DNA of 64,000 bases from Streptomyces asoensis (GTDB lineage Bacteria; Actinomycetota; Actinomycetes; Streptomycetales; Streptomycetaceae), in the NCBI RefSeq assembly GCF_013085465.1, contig NZ_CP049838.1, forward strand, positions 930,001 through 994,000, given 5' to 3'. Below the pieces are notes generated by a model, which did no database searches, had not been told where the DNA came from, and worked only from the letters and a program-made list of their open reading frames with translations. A program made the position numbers and the translations under genes. Shown in pieces: positions 8,639 through 16,865 of the stretch (the first letter of the stretch is position 1; each line of letters starts with the position of its first letter).

Positions 8639-8728
8639 GCCTCGACCGCCTAGGTTCGACAAGGCACCACACGCGCCGGCGGTCCGCGATTCGCGAACCC
8701 CGGCACCCGACACTTCCGGAGTTCACCC

Positions 8729-9424
8729 ATGGCCAAGATCCTCTTCGTGCTGACCGGCGCCGACCACTGGACGCTCGCCGACGGCACCCTGCACCCCACC
8801 GGCTTCTGGGCGGAGGAGGCCGTCGCCCCGTACGAGGCGTTCCGGGCGGCCGGCCACGAGGTCGTCGTCGCCACGCCGGGCGGTGTCGTCCCCACCGTGG
8901 ACCAGGGCAGTCTGGCCGCGGAGGTCAACGGCGGCCAGGAGGCCGCCGACCGGATCGCCGCCGCGCTCGACGCCATGCCGGAGCTGCGACGGCCGGTGCG
9001 GCTGGAGGACGTGGACCTCGGCGACCACGCGGCCGTCTTCTACCCGGGCGGGCACGGCCCCATGGAGGACCTGGCGGTCGACGCCGTCTCCGGTCGGCTC
9101 CTCGTCGACGCCCTCCACTCGGGCAGGCCCCTGGGTGTCGTCTGCCACGGCCCCGCAGCGCTGCTCGCCGCGGTGACCGAGGACGGCTCCAACGCCTTCG
9201 CGGGCTACCGGATCGCCGCGTTCACCAACGCGGAGGAGTTCCAGGCCGGCCTGGGCGACAAGGCCAAGTGGCTGCTCCAGGACCGGCTGACCGAGGCGGG
9301 CGTCGAGGTTCAGGTCGGCGAGCCGTGGGCGCCCCACGTGGTGGTGGACCGCAACCTGGTCACCGGCCAGAACCCCGCCTCCTCCGCACCGCTCGCCACG
9401 GAACTCCTGAAGCACCTGGGCTGA
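8729..9424 (+). CDS. DJ-1/PfpI-family protein (class I glutamine amidotransferase fold)
   Basis: A 231-residue Hsp31-like member of the DJ-1/PfpI superfamily. The nucleophile elbow GVVCHGPAALL carries the reactive Cys at about residue 139, and YPGGHGPMEDL matches the conserved glycine-rich loop. The N-terminus KILFVLTGADHW and the insertion GFWAEEAVAPYEAF are typical of the Hsp31 type (glyoxalase III or deglycase-like and redox stress roles). A CGGAG site precedes the ATG. It is divergent from a LysR gene that probably controls it. The exact activity cannot be told from sequence. Confidence 0.88.
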   Translation: MAKILFVLTGADHWTLADGTLHPTGFWAEEAVAPYEAFRAAGHEVVVATPGGVVPTVDQGSLAAEVNGGQEAADRIAAALDAMPELRRPVRLEDVDLGDHAAVFYPGGHGPMEDLAVDAVSGRLLVDALHSGRPLGVVCHGPAALLAAVTEDGSNAFAGYRIAAFTNAEEFQAGLGDKAKWLLQDRLTEAGVEVQVGEPWAPHVVVDRNLVTGQNPASSAPLATELLKHLG

Positions 9425-9500
9425 CCCGCTCAAGCGGTCGGCGGGTCCGCGGGCCGGTGCGAGGGGCTGCGCGCCTGACGGGTTGGGCGGGCGAGGTTCG

Positions 9501-10466
9501 TCAGGTGGTGCAGGCGCCGGCCAGTATCGTCAGGGCGTCGCTCAGGCCGGTCGGGCGGGGTAGGCCCGGGGCGGGGCGGCCGGCCCAGCCGGGGCCCGCG
9601 AGCATCACGGTCGGGGCCCGTCGGGCTCCGGTGACCCCCCAGCGGGTATCGGCGACGTGCCGGGCGAGGGGCAGGCTCGCGGTGGAGCGGGCCTGGGCCC
9701 ACAGGACCACGGCGACCGGGCCCAGCCGCTGCACGGCCGCGGTCAGCGCCTCGACGGGCACGGCCGCCCCGAACATCCGGGTGGGGATGTCGAGTCGAGC
9801 GAGCCCCGCGTTCAGCGCCTCCAGCGGCAGGCTGTGTTGCTCGCCCGGCACACAGGCCAGCACCACCGGCCCCGGCCCGCCCGCCGCGTCCCCCGACACG
9901 ACAGCGCGGGTGGCGCGGCGCAGGGCGGTGGAGACATGCCAGGACAGCAGGTGCTCCACCTCGACGTACCGGTCGCCTGACGAGGCCCACTTGCGTCCCA
10001 CGGCGTGCAGCGTCGGGACCATCACCTCCTGCCAGGCGACGGTGAGTCCGTGCCGTTCGACGGCCGTGGCCAGCTGCTCCGCGACGGCCGGCGCGTCGAG
10101 CCGCACGGCGGCGCGGGCCAGCCCCCGGCACTCCTGGCGGACGTCGCCGCCGAGCGGCAGGGCACCCGCCGCGGCCGGCCGTTCGGCGATCGCGCGCGCC
10201 GGTTCGGCAGAAGGCGGGAGCATCCCCTCCTTCGCCGCTCGGGCCGCGTCCGCGGGCGGCACACCGGAGGCGGTGAGCCGGCACATCGTCTCCAGTACGG
10301 CCACGTCCGCCGCCCGCCAGCGCCGGTGCCGTCCGTCGGCGCGGACGGCGGGTCCGATGCCGTACCGGCGGTCCCAGGAACGCAGGGTGGTGGGCGCCAC
10401 GCCCAGTCGGCGGGCCAGCGCCCCGGTCGTCAGGCCGGTGTCGTCGGGGCTCGGGAATGCGCTCAT
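9501..10466 (-). CDS. litR: LitR/CarH-type MerR regulator with B12-binding domain
   Basis: A 321-residue protein. An N-terminal MerR helix-turn-helix (GALARRLGVAPTTLRSWDRRYG then HRRWRAADVAVLE) is followed by a helical bundle with the W...VEVEHLLSWH segment, which matches the W-x9/10-EH cap of cobalamin photoreceptors. The C-terminal Rossmann domain has ACVPGEQHSLPLEAL, whose His is where the CarH/LitR cobalt ligand lies. Such proteins bind adenosylcobalamin in the dark and release DNA when light breaks the Co-C bond. The gene diverges from an ECF sigma gene, as in the S. coelicolor litR-litS arrangement. Light sensing is inferred from this architecture. Confidence 0.82.
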   Translation of the reverse strand: MSAFPSPDDTGLTTGALARRLGVAPTTLRSWDRRYGIGPAVRADGRHRRWRAADVAVLETMCRLTASGVPPADAARAAKEGMLPPSAEPARAIAERPAAAGALPLGGDVRQECRGLARAAVRLDAPAVAEQLATAVERHGLTVAWQEVMVPTLHAVGRKWASSGDRYVEVEHLLSWHVSTALRRATRAVVSGDAAGGPGPVVLACVPGEQHSLPLEALNAGLARLDIPTRMFGAAVPVEALTAAVQRLGPVAVVLWAQARSTASLPLARHVADTRWGVTGARRAPTVMLAGPGWAGRPAPGLPRPTGLSDALTILAGACTT

Positions 10467-10476
10467 AGGGCGACGA

Positions 10477-10496
10477 TACGACGCAGAAACGACGCA
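10477..10496. promoter_or_regulatory. 11-bp tandem repeat, candidate LitR operator
   Basis: ACGACGCA occurs twice exactly 11 bases apart (10478-10485 and 10489-10496), one helical turn, starting 11 bases before the litR start codon and in the litR-litS divergent promoter region. CarH-type regulators bind repeated short direct sites in this way. A similar pair lies upstream of sigK. Confidence 0.45.
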
Positions 10497-10605
10497 TGTT
10501 GAGGCGTCTGGTGTGCGGCTCGCAGGATGAGGTCACCGGGGCACGCCCCGGAGGACGTCCCGGAACGGCCTGAGCGCAGGCCGCCCGACACGAGGAGCCG
10601 TCGTC

Positions 10606-11199
10606 ATGAGCCCGCAGCCGACCGCCGTACCCTCTCCCGCCCCGACGCAGGAGTCGCTCGCCGACGAGGAACTCGCCCGGGGCCTGGCGTCGGGGGACGC
10701 GGCGTCCCTGGCCGCCGTGTACCGCCGCTGGCGCACCCTGGTGCACTCGCTCGCCTGGCGTTCCCTGGGCGACGCCAGGGAGGCCGAGGACGTCACGCAG
10801 CAGGTGTTCCTCGGGGTGTGGAGCGGCCGTGCGGGCTACCGGCCCGAGCGGGGCGCGCTCGGCGGCTGGATCGTGGGCATCACCCGGCGCAAGATCGCCG
10901 ACGCGCTGGCCGCCCGGACCCGCCGTCAGGAACTCGTCGCCTCGGCCGGCTCCTGGCTGACCCTGCGCGACCCCGGCCGCGGTCGTCCCGAGGAGGCCCT
11001 GGACCGCGTACTGGTGCGCGGCGAGCTCGCCCGGCTCCCGGCACCCCAGCGACGGGTGCTGCGGCTGACCTTCTACGAGGACCTGACGCAGACGCAGATC
11101 GCCGAGCGCACGGGCTGGCCGCTGGGCACGGTCAAGAGCCACGCCCGGCGCGGCATGCTGCGGCTGCGCGGCCGCCTGGAGCCCGGGCCGCACGACTGA
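10606..11199 (+). CDS. litS: ECF sigma factor, LitS-type
   Basis: A 197-residue extracytoplasmic-function sigma factor. Region 2 is ELARGLASGDAASLAAVYRRW to DVTQQVFLGVW (residues about 24-75), and region 4 is LPAPQRRVLRLTFYEDLTQTQIAERTGW to TVKSHARRGMLRLR (about 140-190). A GAGGAG site precedes the ATG. No anti-sigma gene follows directly, so control may be transcriptional through the divergent LitR-type repressor, as known for S. coelicolor LitS in light-induced transcription. The ECF family is certain; the LitS assignment rests on the neighbour. Confidence 0.8.
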   Translation: MSPQPTAVPSPAPTQESLADEELARGLASGDAASLAAVYRRWRTLVHSLAWRSLGDAREAEDVTQQVFLGVWSGRAGYRPERGALGGWIVGITRRKIADALAARTRRQELVASAGSWLTLRDPGRGRPEEALDRVLVRGELARLPAPQRRVLRLTFYEDLTQTQIAERTGWPLGTVKSHARRGMLRLRGRLEPGPHD

Positions 11200-11240
11200 G
11201 ACGCCCTTTCCGCACGCGCGTTCCCCGGGCGAACCCGAAT

Positions 11241-11259
11241 TCGACGCACAAACGCTGCG
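11241..11259. promoter_or_regulatory. Paired CGACGCA-like sites upstream of sigK
   Basis: CGACGCA (11242-11248) and CGCTGCG (11253-11259) start 11 bases apart, the same spacing as the candidate LitR sites at 10478. They lie about 100 bases before the sigK start. This may be a second, weaker operator of the same regulator; the match is imperfect. Confidence 0.25.
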
Positions 11260-11355
11260 TTCGAGTTCGCCGCGGAATGGCGGGCGCGGACCAATCCCCC
11301 GCCCCTCGTGCACCGGATTACGTCCGGACATGCCGCACTCCCGAAGGATCCCCCC

Positions 11356-11940
11356 GTGAAAGAAGCCGTCCACATCGGCCGGAACCCGGCCTCCCAGCCG
11401 GATCCCCAGGAGCTGCTGGGCGCGGTGGCCCTGGGCGACCAGGAGGCCTTCGCCGGTCTCTACGACATCGTCGCGGGGCCGGTGCTGGGGGTGGTGCGCG
11501 CGGTGCTGCGGGACCGGGCACAGTCGGAGGAGGTGGCCCAGGAGGTGCTGGTGGAGGTGTGGCGCTCGGCTCCCCGGTACCGTCCCGAGCGCGGCTCGGC
11601 CGTCAACTGGGTCCTGACCATGGCGCACCAGCGGGCCGTCGACCGGGTCCGCTCGGTGCAGGCCGCGGCGGCGCGCGAGCACCGGGCCGCCCTGCTCGAC
11701 CACGCGCCCGAGTACGACGAGGTCATCGAGCAGGTCGAGGCCCGGCTGGAACGGGAGCAGGTCCGGCGCTGTCTGCGCACACTGACCGAGCTCCAGCGGC
11801 AGGCGGTGGAACTCGCCTACTACCGCGGGCTGACCTACCGGCAGGTCGCCGAGGCGCTGGCGGTGCCCCTCGGCACGGTGAAGACCCGGCTCCGCGACGG
11901 GCTGATCCGGTTGCGCGACTGCCTGGGGGTGAGCGCGTGA
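11356..11940 (+). CDS. sigK: ECF sigma factor SigK
   Basis: A 194-residue ECF sigma factor with region 2 (FAGLYDIVAGPVLGVVRAVLRD to EVAQEVLVEVWRSAPRY) and region 4 (LTELQRQAVELAYYRGLTYRQVAEAL to TVKTRLRDGLIRLR). The GTG at 11356 has an AAGGA site 7 bases upstream; the frame extends to 11308 without support. Its TGA overlaps the GTG of an RskA-type anti-sigma gene, and the neighbouring operon matches the gene set next to mycobacterial sigK. It is expected to be held at the membrane by RskA and released by regulated proteolysis or a redox signal. Confidence 0.9.
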   Translation: MKEAVHIGRNPASQPDPQELLGAVALGDQEAFAGLYDIVAGPVLGVVRAVLRDRAQSEEVAQEVLVEVWRSAPRYRPERGSAVNWVLTMAHQRAVDRVRSVQAAAAREHRAALLDHAPEYDEVIEQVEARLEREQVRRCLRTLTELQRQAVELAYYRGLTYRQVAEALAVPLGTVKTRLRDGLIRLRDCLGVSA

Positions 11941-12689
11941 TCACGTCGGATCTGCACACGCTGTCGGGCGCGTACGCCCTGCACGCCCTGGAGGACGACG
12001 AGCGCGCCGCCTTCGAACACCATCTCGCCGACTGCGAGGCCTGTGCCCGTGAGGTCGCGGAGTTCACCGCGACGGCCGCCCGGCTGGGCCTTGCGGTGTC
12101 GCTGCGGCCGACGCCGGGCGGGCGGGACCAGGTGCTGCGGCGGATCGCCGAGGTCCGGCAGGCCACCCCGGCCAGGACGCCCCGGGACCGCCGGGAACGC
12201 AGGGCACGAAGGGCGTGGTGGGCGTCCCGCTGGATCCTGGCCGCCTCTCTGGCGGCGACGGCCGCGCTGGGCGGCACGACGGTGTGGCAGTACCAGCGCG
12301 CCGAGGACGCCCGGGCCGAGGCCGGCCGCTCCCGGCACGCGTCCGCTGAGCTGTCCGCGGTGCTCGCCGCGCCCGACGCCCGCTCGCGCACGGTCCGGCT
12401 GGCGGACGGGGCCGAGGGGACGGTGGTCGTGTCGACGAGCCGCGACCGTGCCGTGTTCCTCGCCGCCGGGATGGCCGAACCGCCCGGCGGCAAGGTCTAC
12501 CAGCTGTGGTTCGACGAGCACGGTGTCATGCGCGACGCGGGGCTGATGGACCCGCGTCGCACGAGCCAGGCGGTGGTGCTGCGGGGGACGGTGGACGACG
12601 CGTCCGCGATGGGCATCACGGTCGAGCCGGCCGGCGGCTCGAAGGAGCCCACCTCCCGGCCCGTCGCGCTGCTGCCGTTCCCCACCTGA
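11937..12689 (+). CDS. rskA: Anti-sigma-K factor RskA
   Basis: A 250-residue membrane anti-sigma factor overlapping sigK by four bases (GTGA). The N-terminal cytoplasmic anti-sigma domain has the zinc-binding pattern FEHHLADCEACAREV (H-x3-C-x2-C, residues about 26-36). A basic linker leads to one membrane span, WILAASLAATAALGGTTVW (about 98-116), and then an extracytoplasmic RskA domain with VYQLWFDEHGVMRDAGLM. This is the standard SigK/RskA pair: the N-terminus binds sigma and the outer domain receives the signal. Confidence 0.92.
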   Translation: MITSDLHTLSGAYALHALEDDERAAFEHHLADCEACAREVAEFTATAARLGLAVSLRPTPGGRDQVLRRIAEVRQATPARTPRDRRERRARRAWWASRWILAASLAATAALGGTTVWQYQRAEDARAEAGRSRHASAELSAVLAAPDARSRTVRLADGAEGTVVVSTSRDRAVFLAAGMAEPPGGKVYQLWFDEHGVMRDAGLMDPRRTSQAVVLRGTVDDASAMGITVEPAGGSKEPTSRPVALLPFPT

Positions 12690-12695
12690 TCCGGA

Positions 12696-12725
12696 CGGCC
12701 GCCCGGGTCAGCGCCTGGGCGGCCG
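12696..12725. terminator. Bidirectional hairpin between convergent genes
   Basis: CGGCCGCCC (12696-12704) pairs perfectly with GGGCGGCCG (12717-12725) across a 12-base loop. It lies between the rskA stop and the end of the convergent DUF1295 gene and includes that gene's stop codon. It probably ends transcription from both sides; there is no U-tract, as is usual in Streptomyces. Confidence 0.5.
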
Positions 12726-13508
12726 CGGGAAGAAGCCGCTCGTCCGGGAGACGTACGCGGCGTAACCGGGCCGCTCGGCCATGTGCCGTTCCAGGAGCGG
12801 CTTTCCGCTGCCCCTGATCAGCAGGAAGCTCATCACGAGCGGGGAGACGACGCCGACCAGGGCCGAGGCGGCGGAGTCGCACGCGACGAGGAAGAGACCC
12901 CACCAGACACAGAAGTCCCCGAAGTAGTTGGGGTGCCGGGTGTAGCGCCACAGGCCGCGGTCCATGACCCGGCCCCGGGTGGCCGGATCCGCCTTGAACC
13001 GGGCCAGCTGGGCGTCGCCCACCGCCTCGAAGAACAGCCCCACCGCCCACAGCGCGGTGCCGGCCCAGGCGAGCGCGGTCATCGGCTCCGGCACGTACTG
13101 CGCGGCCTGGACCGGCAGCGACACCAGCCACACCAGGGCGCCCTGAAGCAGGTACACCATGCGCAGCGCGTACAGGTTCCGGCTGCCGGGAGCCTTCGCC
13201 AGCATCGCCTCATAGCGGGGGTCCTCTCCGTGGCCGCGGCCGCGGCGCGCGATGTGCGCGGCCAGCCGCAGTCCCCACACGGCCGTCAGGACGGTCACCA
13301 GGACACGGCGCCCGGTGTCGCCGTGCCCGGCGGAGGCCGCGAAGGTCACGAGGGCGACGGCGGTGAAGGCGAGTCCCCAGGCGACGTCCACGAGACGGTG
13401 TACGCCCTTGCGTACGGCCAGGGCGAAGGTGGCGAGCAGGACGGCGAGGACGGCCGCTGCGGCCCAGGCGAGGTTGAGCGCGAACGCGCCCCAGGGGAAC
13501 CCGCTCAT
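12708..13508 (-). CDS. DUF1295/isoprenylcysteine-methyltransferase-like membrane protein
   Basis: A 266-residue integral membrane protein with about six hydrophobic spans. The C-terminal signature is DRGLWRYTRHPNYFGDFCVWWGLFLVA followed by RGSGKPLLERHM, where RHPNYFGD and the trailing E/H are the SAM and lipid-site motif of the DUF1295/ICMT-like family. The ATG overlaps the stop of the upstream methyltransferase (ATGA at 13505-13508), making it last in a five-gene coupled operon. It corresponds by position to Rv0446c in the M. tuberculosis sigK locus. A lipid methylation or reduction role is inferred. Confidence 0.85.
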   Translation of the reverse strand: MSGFPWGAFALNLAWAAAAVLAVLLATFALAVRKGVHRLVDVAWGLAFTAVALVTFAASAGHGDTGRRVLVTVLTAVWGLRLAAHIARRGRGHGEDPRYEAMLAKAPGSRNLYALRMVYLLQGALVWLVSLPVQAAQYVPEPMTALAWAGTALWAVGLFFEAVGDAQLARFKADPATRGRVMDRGLWRYTRHPNYFGDFCVWWGLFLVACDSAASALVGVVSPLVMSFLLIRGSGKPLLERHMAERPGYAAYVSRTSGFFPRPPRR

Positions 13509-14824
13509 GGCCGCGCCGGCCCCGCGTACCAGCCCTCCGGGCTGCCGGGCATCCCGCTGTCCCCGAGCGAGGTCGGCCGCACGCAGAGGATCTGGTCGAC
13601 GCCCATGCGGCCCTCCTCGAAGGCGAGCGCCCCGCCGGCCAGACAGAGCCGCCACACCCGGGCCGTCTCCTCACCGACGAGCCGCACCACGTCGGCCCAG
13701 CGGTCCTCCAGCGTGCGGTGCCAGGCGGCGACGGTGCGCACGTAGTGCTCGCGCAGCGACTCGACGGACCGCACCTCGAGACCGCCGCCCTCCAGGAGCG
13801 TGACGGTCTCGCCGAGCGGCCGCATGTGCATGTCGGGAGCGATGTACGCCTCGATGAACGGACCGCCGCCGGGCGCGTTCCGCCCTCGCGACATCTGCTG
13901 CACGAGCACCCGGCCGCGCGGGCGGACCAGCCGACGCAGCGCGGCGGCGAAGGCGGGGTACTCGGCGTCCCCGACGTGCTCGCCCATCTCGATGGCGGCG
14001 ACGGCGTCGTAGGCCCCGCCGTCGATGTCCCGGTAGTCCTGGCACACCACCTCGACCCGGTGCTCCAGGCCCCGTTCACGCACCTCGCGCCGTACGAACG
14101 CGGCCTGTTCGTGCGCCAGGGTGACGGCGGTGACCTGTGCCTTGTGCCGCTCGGCGGCGTACAGGGTGAGCGAGCCCCAGCCGCACCCGATGTCGAGCAG
14201 TCGCGCGCCGGGGACGACGGCGAGCTTGCGGCAGACCAGCTCCAGCTTGGCGTACTGGGCCTCGGCGGGTGTGCGGTCGGCTTCCTCGTCCGCCCAGTAG
14301 CCGCACGACCAGGCCATCGGCTCGCCGAGGAGGAGGCGGTAGAAGTCGTCGGACAGGTCGTGGTGGTGGCTGATCGCCGCCCGGTCGCGGGCCCGGCCGC
14401 GCAGGCCGCCGCGCAGCCGGGCCCGGGCGGCGGGCGGGGCCGGACGCGGTCCGACGGCGCCGAGCCGCAGCGCCTCTGCCGCGGCGCGGGTGCGGTCGGC
14501 GAGGCCGGGACGCGGGGCGTGCGGGCCCCGTTCCCGGGCGGCGGCCCAGAGGGTGCGCAGCGCGTGCGCGAGGTCGCCCTCGACGTCGAGTTCGCCGGTC
14601 ACATAGGCCTGGGCGAGGCCGAGTTCGCCGGGTTCCCAGAGCAGGCGGCGCAGGGCGCGGCGGGAGCGTACGACCACGACGGGGCCGTCGGCCGGGCCCG
14701 CCTCGCTGCCGTCCCAGGCGCGCAGCCGGACGGGCAGGGCCGTGCCGAGCACGTCCTCGGCGAGAGCGGCGAGCCGGTGGGCGGTGCCGGGCCGCGCGGT
14801 GCGGGCGGTGCGCACGTCGGTCAT
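13505..14824 (-). CDS. Cyclopropane-fatty-acid-synthase-like methyltransferase (second copy)
   Basis: A 439-residue SAM-dependent methyltransferase of the CFA family. Residues about 15-100 form the N-terminal lipid-binding part. HHHDLSDDFYRLLLGEPMAWS then CGYW begins the catalytic domain, LLDIGCGWGSLTLYAAE is the SAM motif, and IEMGEHVGDAEYPAF follows. It keeps the SCGYW Cys and the EHVG pair of true cyclopropane synthases but has LVQQMS where E. coli Cfa has the LLHTIG His. Translation is coupled to both neighbours by ATGA overlaps. It is an extra gene relative to the mycobacterial sigK locus. Confidence 0.88.
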   Translation of the reverse strand: MTDVRTARTARPGTAHRLAALAEDVLGTALPVRLRAWDGSEAGPADGPVVVVRSRRALRRLLWEPGELGLAQAYVTGELDVEGDLAHALRTLWAAARERGPHAPRPGLADRTRAAAEALRLGAVGPRPAPPAARARLRGGLRGRARDRAAISHHHDLSDDFYRLLLGEPMAWSCGYWADEEADRTPAEAQYAKLELVCRKLAVVPGARLLDIGCGWGSLTLYAAERHKAQVTAVTLAHEQAAFVRREVRERGLEHRVEVVCQDYRDIDGGAYDAVAAIEMGEHVGDAEYPAFAAALRRLVRPRGRVLVQQMSRGRNAPGGGPFIEAYIAPDMHMRPLGETVTLLEGGGLEVRSVESLREHYVRTVAAWHRTLEDRWADVVRLVGEETARVWRLCLAGGALAFEEGRMGVDQILCVRPTSLGDSGMPGSPEGWYAGPARP

Positions 14825-16107
14825 CGGGTCGGGTCCTCCTTGGCGAACAGGTACTGCTGGACGTCGAGGTAGCCGGAGCGGAAGCCGGCCTCGGAGTAGG
14901 CGAGGTAGAGGGTCCACATCCGGCGGAAGGTGGCGTCGAAGCCGAGGGCTGCGACCTCGTCGGCGCGCTCGGTGAACCGTTCGCGCCACAGCCGCAGGGT
15001 CTCGGCATAGTGCGCGCCGAAGCGGTCGCGGCGGGCGACGGTCAGCCGGGTGTGGTCGCGGACCGTGCGCTCGACGGCCTCGACGGAGGGCAGCAGGCCG
15101 CCGGGGAAGATGTACTTCTGGATCCAGGTGTGGGTGTCCCGGCTGGCCAGCATCCGCTCGTGGGGCATGGTGATGGCCTGGAGGGCGGCCCGGCCGCCGG
15201 GGGCCAGGCGGTCGTCGAGGGTGCGGAAGTAGACCGGCCAGAACTCCTCGCCGACGGCTTCGATCATCTCGACGCTCACGACGGCGTCGTAGCTGCCGCG
15301 GGCCTCGCGGTAGTCGCACAGCTCGACCGCGACGCGGTCGGCGAGGCCGGCGTCCCGGATCCGGGCGAGGGCGAGGTCGCGCTGTTCGCCGGAGAGGGTG
15401 AGCGAGGTGACGTGGGCGCCGCGCGCCGCTGCCCGGAGCGCCAGTTCGCCCCAGCCGGTGCCGATCTCCAGCAGCCGGGTGCCGTGCCCGACGCGCGCGA
15501 GGTCGAGCAGACGGTCGATCTTGCGGTGCTGGGCGGCGGTGAGCAGGTCCCAGTGGGCGGGGAAGCCGCGGAAGAGCGCCGACGAATAGGTGAGCGTGTC
15601 GTCCAGGAACAGCGTGAAGAGGTCGTTGGACAGGTCGTAGTGGCGGCTGATGTTGGCGCGGGCGTTGTCCGGGGTGTTGCGCCGGTGATGCGGCTGCCGC
15701 TGTGCCCACCGGCCGCGCAGTCGCTGGAGCGGGGCGGGGATCAGGTCGGCCGCGTGGGCGGCGAGCACGGTGAGCGGGGCCACCAGGTCGGGCGCGTCCC
15801 ACTCGCCGGCCATGTAGGACTCGCCGAAGCCGATCAGGCCCTGGGCGCCGATCCGGGCGTGGAAGGCGCGCGGGTCCCGGATCTCCAGCAGCGGCCCGCC
15901 CCGGCCCACGGAGGTGCCGTCCGCGTAGCGTGCCCGCAGCGGCAGCCGGTCCAGCGCCCGGCGGACGACGGCGCCGGTCACGGCGGTCCGGACGCGTGCG
16001 GCGGACGGCGGTGCGGCCACGCCGGGCCAGTGGGCGGCGTCCGTGTGCGGGACGGCGTGGCAGGCGCCCCGCCGCACGGTGGCGGGGCGGGGCTCGACGT
16101 ACGTCAT
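14821..16107 (-). CDS. UfaA1-like fatty-acid methyltransferase (CFA-synthase family)
   Basis: A 428-residue SAM methyltransferase. NISRHYDLSNDLFTLFLDDT leads into YSSALF (Ser where cyclopropane synthases have Cys), LLEIGTGWGELALRAA is the SAM motif, then VEMIEAVGEEFWPVYF (EAVG instead of EHVG) and WIQKYIFPGGLLPS, which closely matches the CFA family lipid-site region. Loss of the Cys and His residues suggests methyl transfer to an unsaturated acyl chain without ring closure (methyl-branched or furan-type product), as proposed for UfaA1-type proteins. It overlaps the genes on both sides by four bases and is the positional counterpart of ufaA1 (Rv0447c). Confidence 0.88.
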   Translation of the reverse strand: MTYVEPRPATVRRGACHAVPHTDAAHWPGVAAPPSAARVRTAVTGAVVRRALDRLPLRARYADGTSVGRGGPLLEIRDPRAFHARIGAQGLIGFGESYMAGEWDAPDLVAPLTVLAAHAADLIPAPLQRLRGRWAQRQPHHRRNTPDNARANISRHYDLSNDLFTLFLDDTLTYSSALFRGFPAHWDLLTAAQHRKIDRLLDLARVGHGTRLLEIGTGWGELALRAAARGAHVTSLTLSGEQRDLALARIRDAGLADRVAVELCDYREARGSYDAVVSVEMIEAVGEEFWPVYFRTLDDRLAPGGRAALQAITMPHERMLASRDTHTWIQKYIFPGGLLPSVEAVERTVRDHTRLTVARRDRFGAHYAETLRLWRERFTERADEVAALGFDATFRRMWTLYLAYSEAGFRSGYLDVQQYLFAKEDPTR

Positions 16108-16865
16108 GGGGTGTTCTCTCCGGTGCGGTGGTCGGGTCGGGGTCGCACGGGCAGGCCGCGCAGATACAGGCGGATGCCGTGCAGTCGGATGGCGGCGGAC
16201 ACGGCGACGGTGGACCAGGGGCGGCGCAGCGCCAGGCGCAGCAGCCGCCCGTTCGTCGCTTCCCGTCGCGTGCCCCGCACGGTTGCGGTGAAGGGGCGCC
16301 CGCCCGCGCGGTCGAGGTGCACGGTGAGGTCGAGCCGCTCGTCCGGCCTGGGCAGCCGCATGCGGTAGTGGCCGTCGACGGGGAAGAACGGCGAGACGTG
16401 GAACGCCTTGTCGGTCCGTGCCCTGCCGTCGGCGTCCGTGTCGAGCAGATAGCAGTGGCGTTCGCCGTAGGTGTTGTGGACCTCGGCGACCACGCAGCGC
16501 GGCTCGCCGTCGGGGCCGTGGCACCAGTAGAGGGTGAGCGGGTTGAAGACGTGTCCGAGCACGCGGGCCTGGGTGAGCATGAGCACCGGGCCGCCCGCCA
16601 GGTCGACGCCGTGCGCCGCGAGGAAGGCGTCCAGGCCCGCCCGGATGCCGGGCTCGTCGCCGGCGAAGTGGTCGCGCGGGTCGAATCGGGCCAACGCCCG
16701 CAGTGGGCGCGGGAGTTCGGGCGGACGGTCGACGTCGACCAGCCACAGGTGGGTGCGGTGGCGCAGCACGTACCGGAGGGGTGCGGTGCGCACATGGGTG
16801 ACCGTGCAGGGGTAGAGGGCGGGCGTCAGGGTGACCCGCTCGGCCGGCGCGCTCCGGGGGGTCAC
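16104..16865 (-). CDS. DUF1365 protein
   Basis: A 253-residue DUF1365 family member: LYPCTVTHVRTAPLRYVLRH near the N-terminus, then FNPLTLYWCHGPDGEP and VAEVHNTYGERHCYLL, and FHVSPFFPVDGHYRMRLP, all family hallmarks. The GTG at 16865 overlaps the upstream FAD oxidoreductase stop (GTGA) and its own TGA overlaps the next ATG. No biochemical role is established. Conserved linkage to CFA-like methyltransferases and FAD oxidases points to modification of acyl chains. It is the counterpart of Rv0448c. Confidence 0.88.
   Translation of the reverse strand: MTPRSAPAERVTLTPALYPCTVTHVRTAPLRYVLRHRTHLWLVDVDRPPELPRPLRALARFDPRDHFAGDEPGIRAGLDAFLAAHGVDLAGGPVLMLTQARVLGHVFNPLTLYWCHGPDGEPRCVVAEVHNTYGERHCYLLDTDADGRARTDKAFHVSPFFPVDGHYRMRLPRPDERLDLTVHLDRAGGRPFTATVRGTRREATNGRLLRLALRRPWSTVAVSAAIRLHGIRLYLRGLPVRPRPDHRTGENTP

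Noticed and set aside
11315..11330. CGGATTAC octamer shared by the sigK upstream region and, on the other strand, the FAD-oxidase operon leader near 18230
   Set aside because: Eight bases with different neighbours and no matching second promoter element; too weak to call a sigma-K or LitS promoter.
9430..11703. 757-codon minus-strand frame through litR, litS and sigK
   Set aside because: It runs over three well-supported genes in other frames and its translation is Arg/Pro/Gly-rich with no domain.
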